The notes under the pieces: generated by a model
Seen by the model: only the letters and a program-made list of their open reading frames with translations
Databases searched by the model: none
What the model was told of the DNA's origin: nothing
From: Paenibacillus hamazuiensis
GTDB taxonomy: Bacteria > Bacillota > Bacilli > Paenibacillales > NBRC-103111
DNA length: 64,000 bases
Direction of reading: 5' to 3'
NCBI RefSeq assembly: GCF_023276405.1
Contig: NZ_JALRMO010000001.1
Location: 186,001 to 250,000, forward strand
Shown: positions 54,112 through 62,164 of the stretch, piece after piece
How positions within the stretch are numbered: the stretch's first letter is position 1
Layout: each line of letters starts with the position of its first letter
Translations under genes and position numbers: made by a program

Positions 54112-55248
54112 ATGACGGAATGGACAGGACAGGCGGACTGGGCTCGGGAAGCTTGGGGCAGCATTGTAAACAAAGTGGCGAGAACGAGCAAGCGCATCGG
54201 CGACGGGTTTCCGCATGCCAGCGTAAACGGACAGTACAAGCTCGAACCGGCGTCCTGGTGGACGGCGGGCTTTTGGCCGGGGCTGCTTTGGCTCATATAC
54301 CGGGATACGAAGGATGAATCGCTGCGGCTGCTTGCGGAATCGTGCGAACGGCAGCTCGATCAGGTGATTATGGATTATTACAAGCTCGATCACGATATCG
54401 GCTTCATGTGGACGCTGACGAGCGTGGCCCGCTACAAGCTGCTCGGAGCGGACGATTCGAAGCGCCGCGCGCTGCTTGCGGCGAATTTGCTGGCCGCGCG
54501 CTTCAACGTGCAAGGAGGATACATTCGCGCCTGGAACCCGTGGCGGGAAGGAGAGCGAAACGAAGGCTGGGCGATCATCGACTGCATGATGAACCTGCCG
54601 CTGCTGCATTGGGCCGCCAAAACGACCGGCGATCCGCGCTACAAGCATATCGCGGTCCGACACGCAGACACGGTGCTCGAGCACTTCATCCGGCCGGACG
54701 GCTCGGTGAACCATATCGTCATCTTCGATCCGGAAACCGGCGAGAAGGTGGGCGTGAACGGCGGACAAGGCTATGCGCCCGAGTCGGCCTGGTCCCGCGG
54801 AACCGCGTGGGCTTTGTACGGCATGAGCCTCAGCCATATGCATACGGGAAGCGAAGCGTATCTGAATGCAGCGAAGCGCGTGGCGCATTTCTTTATCGCG
54901 AATTTGCCGGAAGATCACGTGCCGCATTGGGACTTCCGGCTGCCCGAGGACGTGCCGGCATACCGCGATTCGTCCGCGGGAGCCTGCGCGGCCTGCGGCC
55001 TGCTGCTGCTTGCCGATCAGGTCGGCGGACGGGAAGCGGCGCTGTACCGCCGGGCGGGCGAGAACATCCTGCATTCGCTGTACGCGAACTACGGCGCATG
55101 GGAAACGGAAGCGGAGGAAGGGCTTATCCTTCACGGAACGAGCCATTTCCCCGAGCAAAAAAACATCGACGTTCCGCTTATTTACGGCGATTATTATTTT
55201 GCCGAAGGCATCGCCCGACTAAACGGCAGCCGCGAGCTTTTCTGGTAA
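54112..55248 (+). CDS. GH88 unsaturated glucuronyl hydrolase
   Basis: The 378-residue alpha/alpha-barrel enzyme has Asp95 in LDHDIGFM and Asp157 in WAIIDCMMNLP, matching the two catalytic aspartates (88 and 149) of Bacillus UGL. WWTAGFWPGLLWL and WSRGTAWALYG are also family motifs. It removes the unsaturated uronic acid left by polysaccharide lyases, by a hydration mechanism. No signal peptide, so it is cytosolic. It follows the GH42 gene by 74 bases, with AGGCGAGGAG before ATG 54112. With GH42 it suggests a galactose/uronate polymer or a glycosaminoglycan-like substrate for this locus. Confidence 0.93.
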   Translation: MTEWTGQADWAREAWGSIVNKVARTSKRIGDGFPHASVNGQYKLEPASWWTAGFWPGLLWLIYRDTKDESLRLLAESCERQLDQVIMDYYKLDHDIGFMWTLTSVARYKLLGADDSKRRALLAANLLAARFNVQGGYIRAWNPWREGERNEGWAIIDCMMNLPLLHWAAKTTGDPRYKHIAVRHADTVLEHFIRPDGSVNHIVIFDPETGEKVGVNGGQGYAPESAWSRGTAWALYGMSLSHMHTGSEAYLNAAKRVAHFFIANLPEDHVPHWDFRLPEDVPAYRDSSAGACAACGLLLLADQVGGREAALYRRAGENILHSLYANYGAWETEAEEGLILHGTSHFPEQKNIDVPLIYGDYYFAEGIARLNGSRELFW

Positions 55249-55287
55249 GCCGCCGGCCGGCATACTTCATGAGCAAATTCATTCCGA

Positions 55288-55318
55288 TCCTCGGCCTGCA
55301 TGGCCGGGGATTATTTTT
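55288..55318 (+). terminator. Terminator after the GH88 gene
   Basis: TCCTCGGCC and GGCCGGGGA pair (one G-T pair) around TGCAT, followed by TTATTTTTT. Confidence 0.8.
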
Positions 55319-55404
55319 TGCGGATCCAAACGATTCACGCGAAAATTACCCCAATAAATGGATGTTGATGATATACTGAGGGTAAACAGTTCGAACGGGG
55401 GTTC

Positions 55405-57453
55405 ATGATGTTTCAGTCGAAACAAGGCTCTAATAAGAGTAAAGCAACGCCCGTTCGGAAAATTTCGGACCCGCAGCCGGCCGGTGTAACGCATGCAGAC
55501 ACCGCCGCCTTGCAGCGGATGGGGGATCCGGCGGCACCGCTTGTCCACTCGGATTTTGCGCATCTGCAGCGGATGCTCGGCAACGCGGCTACGATCCGGT
55601 TATTGACGGAGGGCCCGCACAACGCACCGGTTCAGCGGGTGAACGATCCGGCGGCTTCGGATGCACCCAAAACGGCGGAGCCGCAGGAAGCTTCGGAGAG
55701 GCCTAACCGCACCGGCATGCCCGACCGTTTGAAAAGAGGCCTCGAGTCGCTTTCCGGCTACGATTTGTCCGATGTGAAGGTGCATTATAATTCTGCCAAG
55801 CCGGCCAAGTTGGGGGCGCTGGCCTACGCGCAGGGCGGCGAGATTCATCTCGGACCGGGCCAGGAGCGGCATTTGCCGCACGAAGGCTGGCACGTCGTGC
55901 AGCAGCGTCAGGGCCGCGTGCAGCCCGGTTACCAGGCCAAGGGGGCGGCCGTTAACGATGATCCCGCGCTGGAAGCGGAAGCGGATGCCATGGGGGCAAA
56001 AGCCGAGAAGTACTCCGGGTTCGGCACCGGCGCCCCGTCCGGCACGCTCAGGACGCCGCTGCCGCAAAGTTCGGACAATGTCGCCCAGCTCCGCACGATA
56101 AAGCTGTCGGACGGTACGGACATTGACATTCTCCGGATGGAGTTTTCCGATATCATCGCGTTGTTTGAAAGGCTGAGGACAGCCGAGTTATGGTCCGATA
56201 TTTTGAGATTGTCGCAGGAGATGGTCTACGCGCCGAGAAACTACAGCTCGATTCCTCCGCGGTTCTCCGAGATCGTGAACGAGGCGGAGCAGGTCGCGGG
56301 CGACACTTATACGAAAGTAAAAAGCGACAAGCGCGGACATGCGTTTTCGATGCATTTGCCGTCGGATAAGATGGTGACTGCCCATGAAGTCAATGACAGT
56401 CTGGGCGGCGACGATTTGGCCGGTCCCAGCGAAGAAGAGCGCAAGAAGGTCCGGCTTAAGCTGCGCACGTTATACGGCATGAACCCGAGCACGGGGGAAA
56501 AGGGGCATTTCGCCCCTGTGTCAGGCGGATTTCTAAGCAAGAAAACCGCCAGCCTTGCGGTTCTTTATGTCAGCGAACGGCTTGAACGGTTGAAAAAAGC
56601 AGGCAGCATTCAAGAAAGGCACAAGCTGGTCGTTCAGCTGTTTCCGAACGCCGTCATCAAATTTGCCGGGGGCTCGAAGAGCGTCACGAAGGAAATGGAT
56701 GCAGGGGAGCGATTCATCATTCTCATTCCGTTCCTCGAGGTGTTCGGATCGACTCCTATCGCATCGATTTGGTACTCGGTCGAACGTACTGCCCGGAGTG
56801 GCCAAGTCAAGAGCAAAACCGTCAAGGACGTCAAGGATGCGCTGAACAACGGTACGGAGGAAGTGACGCCGCGCGCGGAGAAAGCTTGGATTTTCGCGAT
56901 CGCCGATGTCGGCAGTGACGACTACGCGATTACGACGCTGTACATCAGCGACGATAACGCGTTCCGGGAGGAAAATTCCGGCAGGGATACGCATATGCTC
57001 AGCGGAGATTTGCCCGAATCGTCGCCGCTGAGTCTGAGCGAGCTGAGCAAGGAGCGTGAGAGCATCGATCTGGCCACTCTCCGGATGGCTCAGGTGAGAG
57101 CCGTCGATTTGGAAAAAACGTTAAATAAAAAGGTGGTTTCGACGCCGAGTCAAGGGCTGAATTGTTTGATTTACGCGATGGCTATCTCGGCAGGCGTGCC
57201 GATGGACGCTGACGCCGCCGCTGCGCTTCGGACCGTGCTCGTCCAAAACGATTTGGCAGCCCCGCAAGGATATATCGAAGCGGGCATCCGGCAGGTACAA
57301 ACGATCGCCATCCAATTGGGAATAACGAACGGCACCTTCGTGATTCACAATACGTACAACAATATCCAGCAGCCGCTGCAGGTCGTGGTCGGGAGCGGCG
57401 CCCCCCAATACGATATCATCCATACATTGAACCATTATAATGCGACGCTGTAA
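55405..57453 (+). CDS. DUF4157 (eCIS-core) protein with OTU-like C-terminal signature
   Basis: This 682-residue protein has no signal peptide. An N-terminal segment carries LQRM repeats (HLQRMLGNAATIRLL), as in eCIS/toxin N-termini. The DUF4157 domain (about 105-170) has SGYDLSDVKVHYNS, AYAQGGEIHLG and the metalloprotease motif HEGWH (His159, Glu160, His163) before VVQQ. A long unrecognised middle (about 200-560) follows. The last 100 residues contain GLNCLIYAM (Cys587) and end LNHYNATL (His677), the Cys and His layout of OTU/papain-like cysteine proteases. ATG 55405 or 55408 follows CGGGGG. It stands alone between terminators. DUF4157 proteins are cargo or toxins of contractile injection systems, but no such system is in the window. 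Confidence 0.75.
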   Translation: MMFQSKQGSNKSKATPVRKISDPQPAGVTHADTAALQRMGDPAAPLVHSDFAHLQRMLGNAATIRLLTEGPHNAPVQRVNDPAASDAPKTAEPQEASERPNRTGMPDRLKRGLESLSGYDLSDVKVHYNSAKPAKLGALAYAQGGEIHLGPGQERHLPHEGWHVVQQRQGRVQPGYQAKGAAVNDDPALEAEADAMGAKAEKYSGFGTGAPSGTLRTPLPQSSDNVAQLRTIKLSDGTDIDILRMEFSDIIALFERLRTAELWSDILRLSQEMVYAPRNYSSIPPRFSEIVNEAEQVAGDTYTKVKSDKRGHAFSMHLPSDKMVTAHEVNDSLGGDDLAGPSEEERKKVRLKLRTLYGMNPSTGEKGHFAPVSGGFLSKKTASLAVLYVSERLERLKKAGSIQERHKLVVQLFPNAVIKFAGGSKSVTKEMDAGERFIILIPFLEVFGSTPIASIWYSVERTARSGQVKSKTVKDVKDALNNGTEEVTPRAEKAWIFAIADVGSDDYAITTLYISDDNAFREENSGRDTHMLSGDLPESSPLSLSELSKERESIDLATLRMAQVRAVDLEKTLNKKVVSTPSQGLNCLIYAMAISAGVPMDADAAAALRTVLVQNDLAAPQGYIEAGIRQVQTIAIQLGITNGTFVIHNTYNNIQQPLQVVVGSGAPQYDIIHTLNHYNATL

Positions 57454-57491
57454 CACGAAGCCCTGACTGCAGAATCTGATAAGGCTGAAGT

Positions 57492-57530
57492 AAGCCCTCA
57501 GCTGAATGGATTCTAGCTCAGGGCTTTTTT
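57492..57530 (+). terminator. Terminator after the DUF4157 gene
   Basis: AAGCCCTCAGCT and AGCTCAGGGCTT pair with one central mismatch, followed by TTTTTT. Confidence 0.85.
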
Positions 57531-57695
57531 GCTTTGCCCTGCGGGGCCTTTGGCCGGAGTCAACTTAAGCGCAATCGGCGCCAAACATGGCGGAATCGGC
57601 AATGCTTCCCTTGCTGCGGCGAGCTAAGATAGAGGTAGCGGCGCACCTTATCATAAAGCTTGTTCAAGCGGTTACGTGCGAAGGGAGGAGAAGCA

Positions 57696-58637
57696 ATGGC
57701 GCAAAATGATCCCGCTTCGTCTGCCGCCAGGGTGACCGCGCCCGCGGCTTTCCGGAGGAAAAAGAAGCTGGAGAAACATTTGCTGGCGTATTCGTTTTTG
57801 CTGCCGATTTTTCTATCCATGGGGCTGTTTAAATATTATCCCTTTTTTACGGCTATCCTGAAATCGTTTTACCAGTGGAACGGCGCGAATATCGATAAAT
57901 TTGTCGGTGCGGACAATTTTATCCGGCTGCTGAAGGACCCGACCTTTTACGTTTCGCTGAAAAACGTCACCATCCTGACGCTCAGCTTTGTGCTCATCCA
58001 GCTTACGTTTCCGCTGTTTGCGGCCGTCGGTGTTTTTCATTCGGGTAAAAAGCTGCAGCCTGCGTACCGGATGCTGTTTCTCGTGCCGATGGTCGTGCCG
58101 TATATCATCATTTTTCTGATCTGGAAATGGATCTATATGTCAAACGGCGTGCTCAATTCGTTTCTCAAGGCCGCCGGCCTCGATGCCTGGACCCATGCAT
58201 GGCTGGGGGAAAGCGCGACCGCCTTGGGGGCGATCGTTTTCGTCGGTTTTCCGTGGATCGGCGGCATTTACTTTTTGATCTATTTGGCCGGGCTGGTTAC
58301 CATCCCGCAGGAACTGTTCGAGGTCGGCAAGCTGGACGGCATGTCGGCTTGGCGGCGTTTTATCCATATCGAGCTTCCGCTCATCAAAAACCAAATCCGT
58401 CTCGTCGTGATCCTGGCGTTCATCCACCAGTATCAGAGCTTTGAGAACGTGCTCGTGCTGACAAACGGTGGCCCCGGCTTCTCGACTTTGACGCCGGCGC
58501 TATATTTGTATAAAAAAGGGTTCGAATACAACGAGCTCGGCTACGCCTCCGCCATCGGTGTGCTTATTTTCGTCATCCTCATCCTGTTTACGCTGGCGGC
58601 GAACAAGTTCATCAGGCCCGCGGAAAATCCGGACTAG
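57696..58637 (+). CDS. Sugar ABC permease 1 (third importer)
   Basis: This 313-residue MalF/UgpA-type permease has a basic start, then EKHLLAYSFLLPIFLSMGLFKYYPFF. Its EAA loop reads ELFEVGKLDGMSAWRRFIHIELPL, with EVGKLDG in place of the usual EAAxxDG. ATG 57696 follows AAGGGAGGAG; an in-frame TTG at 57660 is less likely. Its partner starts 15 bases after its stop. Confidence 0.92.
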   Translation: MAQNDPASSAARVTAPAAFRRKKKLEKHLLAYSFLLPIFLSMGLFKYYPFFTAILKSFYQWNGANIDKFVGADNFIRLLKDPTFYVSLKNVTILTLSFVLIQLTFPLFAAVGVFHSGKKLQPAYRMLFLVPMVVPYIIIFLIWKWIYMSNGVLNSFLKAAGLDAWTHAWLGESATALGAIVFVGFPWIGGIYFLIYLAGLVTIPQELFEVGKLDGMSAWRRFIHIELPLIKNQIRLVVILAFIHQYQSFENVLVLTNGGPGFSTLTPALYLYKKGFEYNELGYASAIGVLIFVILILFTLAANKFIRPAENPD

Positions 58638-58652
58638 AAGGGGGGAGGCCGA

Positions 58653-59477
58653 ATGCGCAAATCCGGTGTTATCGGGGCTGCCGTCAATCAGCTGTTTTTG
58701 CTGCTGCTGCTGCTTTTGACGCTGTTCCCTTTTTACATGCTGCTGATCACTTCGCTGAAATTTCAGGATCAGATCGTGCATCATTTCTGGATTCCGGCGT
58801 TTCCGCTGCATTTTGAAAACTATATAGGGGCTTTCCGGCAAACGTGGCCGTTCATCTGGAACTCCATTCTGATTACGGCCGGCATCATCGTTTGCGTGCT
58901 CGTAAATTCCACGCTGGCGGGATATTCGTTTGCGCGTTTTCAGTTTTTCGGCAAGCCGGCGCTGTATTCGCTGATCATTATGCTCATGATGGTGCCGGGA
59001 TTTCTGCTGCTCATCCCGCAGTTTATTTTGTTCAAGCATCTGGGGCTGCTCAATACGTACTCGGCGCAAATTTTCGGCCCGATGGCCGGCGCCTCCGCGC
59101 TCGCGACGATGCTGATGCGGACATTTTTCGAGGGCATATCGGGCAGCCTGCTGGAGGCGGCGGAGGCGGAGGGAGCCGGCGAGCTTCGCGTGTTCTGGAG
59201 CATCGTGCTTCCGCTGTCCAAGCCGGTCATCTCCACCGTGGCCGTGATCAACGCGCTGACCGGGTGGAACAACTACATCTGGCCGCTCGTGGCGACGTCG
59301 GGGGACAAAGTGAAGCCGATCATCCTCGCGTTAAGCAACATCAAGGGGCCCCTCGATCAGGTGCAGGGGCTGCAGTTCGCCGGGTATGTGATAGCCGCAC
59401 TGCCGATGCTGATCCTGTTTATGTTCGCGACCCGCTCCTTCATCAGCGGCATTACGGCGGGAGCGGTCAAGGGGTAA
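58653..59477 (+). CDS. Sugar ABC permease 2 (third importer)
   Basis: The 274-residue MalG/UgpE-type permease starts with a hydrophobic Leu-rich helix (LFLLLLLLLTLFPFYMLL). Its EAA loop is GSLLEAAEAEGAGELRVFWSIVLPL and it ends FISGITAGAVKG. ATG 58653 follows AAGGGGGGAGG. About 980 bases of repeats separate it from the binding-protein gene 60462. No ATPase is present. Confidence 0.92.
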   Translation: MRKSGVIGAAVNQLFLLLLLLLTLFPFYMLLITSLKFQDQIVHHFWIPAFPLHFENYIGAFRQTWPFIWNSILITAGIIVCVLVNSTLAGYSFARFQFFGKPALYSLIIMLMMVPGFLLLIPQFILFKHLGLLNTYSAQIFGPMAGASALATMLMRTFFEGISGSLLEAAEAEGAGELRVFWSIVLPLSKPVISTVAVINALTGWNNYIWPLVATSGDKVKPIILALSNIKGPLDQVQGLQFAGYVIAALPMLILFMFATRSFISGITAGAVKG

Positions 59478-59541
59478 CAGACGCGAGGTTTTGCGGCGGG
59501 AAGGGGCTCTTTCCGCCGGCGAGTCGCAGGCGGAAGCTCCG

Positions 59542-59990
59542 GAGGAACTTCGGTGCGCTATCGGACCGGGGAGCGGAGGAGCGGAGGTCTGGAGCGGATA
59601 GAGGAACTACGGTGCGCAAACGGGCTGAAGGACGGGGGATAGGACCGGGGCGATAGCGAGGCACCGGGCGATAGAGGAACTGTGGTGCGCTATTGGACCG
59701 GGGAGCGGAGGTCTGGAGCGGATAGAGGAACTACGGTGCGCAAACGGGTTGAAGGAGGGGGCCTGGACTGGGGCGATAGCGAGGCTCCGGGCGATAGAGG
59801 AACTGTGGTGCGCTATTGGACCGGGGAGCGGAGGTCCGGCGCGGATAGAGGAACTACGGTGCGCAAACGGGTTGAAGGAGGGGGCCTGGACTGGGGCGAT
59901 AGCGAGGCACCGGGCGATAGAGGAACTGTGGTGCGCTATTGGACCGGGGAGCGGAGGTCTGGAGCGGATAGAGGAACTACGGTGCGCTAA
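59542..59990. repeat. 123-bp tandem repeat array
   Basis: Units start with GCGATAGAGGAACTGTGGTG at 59668, 59791 and 59914 (period 123). A diverged unit with about nine extra bases lies before them, from 59542. Each unit holds two forms of the dispersed motif: GGAACTGTGGTGCGCTATT and GGAACTACGGTGCGCAAAC. The right-most unit runs into the dispersed element itself. Confidence 0.9.
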
Positions 59991-60104
59991 TTTGGCTCAA
60001 AATGACCTGGAGACCGTTACAACGGGTATTTAACGCATCTCAGTTCCGCTAATTTTAGAAAATGGCGACAAATGGATGAAATAGCGAACGTCAGTTCCGC
60101 TATC
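59973..60104. repeat. Dispersed palindromic repeat, family GGAACTACGG, copy B
   Basis: GGAACTACGGTGCGCTAA (59973), CATCTCAGTTCCGCTAA (60036) and TAGCGAACGTCAGTTCCGC (60082) match the order of motifs in copy A at 9613-9800. Confidence 0.7.
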
Positions 60105-60179
60105 TGATCGGGGAAAGGGACTACGCTTGTTAAAAGAACATAACAGGGGGCAGGGGAAACCGACCGCGTTCAGAATGCA

Positions 60180-60385
60180 GTGGCGGGCCAGCCGTCCTCA
60201 AGCTGCGCCGTGGGGCACCGAGCAGCAAGCTGCGCCGTAGGGCGCCAAGCGGCTCCGAGGCAGCGCGGGCCACGCGTGGCGGGGCCAGCCATCCGCAGGC
60301 TGCGCCGTAGGGCGCCGAGCAGCAGGCTGCGCCGCGGCAGGCGCCAAGCAGCAGGCGCCGAGCAGGTGCGCCGCCCCAAGGCATG
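60180..60385. repeat. GC-rich short degenerate repeats (about 27 bp)
   Basis: The motif GCTGCGCCGTAGGGCGCC with flanking AGCAGCA/AGCAGG recurs at least four times with variations. Open frames on both strands across it have very skewed Ala/Arg/Pro composition and are not called as genes. Confidence 0.7.
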
Positions 60386-60461
60386 AATGGGCGCACGCGA
60401 CGGCGGCCGCATTTGGAGAGGCACGTGTTAAACAGTCATTCACGAGGAAGGTGTTTGGGCA

Positions 60462-61934
60462 ATGAAAAAGACGTGGGGCAAGGGGCGCGGATTCGCACAA
60501 ATAGGCGCAACGATGTTATCGGCATCGCTGCTCGCGGCCGGCTGCGGCGGCGGGACCGCCGAAACCGGCGGCGGAGCGGATGCCGCGGCGGCCGGCGGGA
60601 AAACGGAGCTGAACGTGATGATCATGAGCGAGGCGAGCGGCGATCAGGCGGAGCAGCAAGTATGGGACGACACTCTCAAATCTTACGCGGAGAAAAATCC
60701 GAACGTGAAGATCAACCTGCAGCTGCAAAACTTCGGCGGCGTCGAGCAGCACCGGGCCTGGGTGACGACGCAGCTCATCGGCGGCAGCGCGCCCGATGTG
60801 TTCACGACCCGATACATCTGGGATCAGGAGGATTTGAAAAAAGAGCTGTTGGTCGATCTGACTCCGTATTACGCCAAGAAAAATGCTTTTCTAGGCGACA
60901 AGTCTTGGGAGGAAGTGTTTCCGAAGCCCGTGCTGCAGCGGCTGCTCGGCGAAAACAAAACGTACGCCAGCGTGCCCACAAGCATCGACTCCGTACGGAT
61001 TTTGTACAACAAAGACCTGTTCGCCAAAGCGGGCATTCAGAGTGTTCCGAAAACATGGAACGAATTTCTCGACGTTCAGGAGAAGCTCAAGAAATCCGGC
61101 GTCGTCCCGTTCGGTTTCCCCAACACGAAGCCGGGCGATTACAACTACAGCTGGTCCGTCCGCATCCTCACCGAGGAGCTGATCGCCGGCGGGTATGACA
61201 AGATGGACGTAAGCAAAAACGGATTCATCGAGGTGAACGAATACGTGCGCGCGGTGGATCAAGGGTTGGTCGATATTACGCAGTCGCCGTACAAGGACGT
61301 ATTCCCGATCATCAAAAACTGGAGCCAATATTGGCCGAAAGGCTACAACGGCATCGATTTGGCCACATCCACCGACATGTTCCTGCGAGGAGAAGTGGCG
61401 ATGGTGATGAGAACGTCCGGGCAAAGCAAGGCCCTCTACGAATCGAGCGCCCGCAAATTTGAAATGGCCGCGTTTCCGCTGCCTTATTTGACCAAGGAAA
61501 ACCATCCCGACGCCGTGGGCAAGCTGATGGAAATCGGCGGCGTGCCGGCCGGCAACCTGGCCATCCCGAAGTCGATCAAACCGGAGAAGCTGGATGCGGC
61601 TATCGACTTTATTGCGTTCGTCACCTCAGCCAAAATTCAGGGTCTCCACGCGGAAAAGCTGTACCGCACTCCGGCGACGTCCACCGCAGACGTCCCCGAC
61701 AACCTGAAAGGCTTCATGTTCGTCGGCGACCCGATGAAGCTGAACATTTACGGCGGAGAGGTTGACAAAAACGTGACGGAAAACAACCAGAAGCTCGGCC
61801 AGCTGTATTTGGAAGGCTCCATGCCGCTGGATAAGTATCTCAGCGAGCTGAAGAAGGTCATGCTGGACGGCGTCAAGCAGAAAAAGGAAGACAACAAGTG
61901 GAACGCCGAAAATAACTACGGCATCGGCAAATAA
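60462..61934 (+). CDS. Sugar ABC importer binding lipoprotein (third importer)
   Basis: This 490-residue SBP_bac_1 lipoprotein has a signal peptide ending ASLLAAGCGGG, then the mature start TELNVMIMSEASGDQAEQQVW. Later segments FLRGEVAMVMRTSGQS and YLSELKKVMLDGVKQK are typical of long Paenibacillus binding proteins. ATG 60462 follows GAGGAAGG. It should serve the permeases 57696-59477. The GH95 gene begins 230 bases after it, so the imported sugar may be a fucosylated or galactosylated oligosaccharide. Confidence 0.9.
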   Translation: MKKTWGKGRGFAQIGATMLSASLLAAGCGGGTAETGGGADAAAAGGKTELNVMIMSEASGDQAEQQVWDDTLKSYAEKNPNVKINLQLQNFGGVEQHRAWVTTQLIGGSAPDVFTTRYIWDQEDLKKELLVDLTPYYAKKNAFLGDKSWEEVFPKPVLQRLLGENKTYASVPTSIDSVRILYNKDLFAKAGIQSVPKTWNEFLDVQEKLKKSGVVPFGFPNTKPGDYNYSWSVRILTEELIAGGYDKMDVSKNGFIEVNEYVRAVDQGLVDITQSPYKDVFPIIKNWSQYWPKGYNGIDLATSTDMFLRGEVAMVMRTSGQSKALYESSARKFEMAAFPLPYLTKENHPDAVGKLMEIGGVPAGNLAIPKSIKPEKLDAAIDFIAFVTSAKIQGLHAEKLYRTPATSTADVPDNLKGFMFVGDPMKLNIYGGEVDKNVTENNQKLGQLYLEGSMPLDKYLSELKKVMLDGVKQKKEDNKWNAENNYGIGK

Positions 61935-62001
61935 GCCGGGAAACGTTCACGTTGCCCCATTTTTAAAGCCAGACCCATCCGATACCGATTGAATAAACGG
62001 C

Positions 62002-62043
62002 AAACGCACTCGTCGCTTTTCCGGATGCAGTGCGTTTTTTTGT
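62002..62043 (+). terminator. Terminator after the binding-protein gene
   Basis: AAACGCACT (62002-62010) and AGTGCGTTT (62029-62037) form a 9-bp stem with an 18-base loop, followed by a T-run. Confidence 0.75.
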
Positions 62044-62164
62044 ACGCGTTTGCCGATGGGACGCCAAGCAGGATTTCCGGCGATGCCGTCGAAATCACCT
62101 GATGAATTGACTTTTCCAAAGTGAGGCAGACCAAGTCTCGGTTAGAATGAGGGTGCATAGGTTT

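Larger units (their letters stand above)
59478..60461. other. Repeat-filled gap splitting the third importer
   Basis: No gene is supported here. From left to right the gap holds a 123-bp tandem array (59542-59990), a copy of the GGAACTACGG-family element (59973-60104), and a GC-rich short-repeat tract (about 60180-60385). The binding-protein gene's ribosome site (GAGGAAGG) is at the right edge. Open frames across the array arise because 123 is a multiple of three. Confidence 0.8.

Noticed and set aside
55405-57453. Full contractile injection system
   Set aside because: No sheath, tube, spike or ATPase gene is in the window; only the DUF4157 cargo-like protein is seen.
59682-59990. Open frame of 102 codons with 41-residue repeats
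   Set aside because: It exists only because the 123-bp repeat length is a multiple of three; no ribosome site, and other frames of the array are open too.
59542-59990. Possible CRISPR array
   Set aside because: Units are 123 bases and similar along their whole length; there are no short constant repeats separated by unique spacers, and no cas gene is near.
60130-60424. Ala/Arg/Pro-rich frames on both strands upstream of 60462
   Set aside because: They arise from a GC-rich degenerate repeat tract, overlap each other in several frames and have no start signals.
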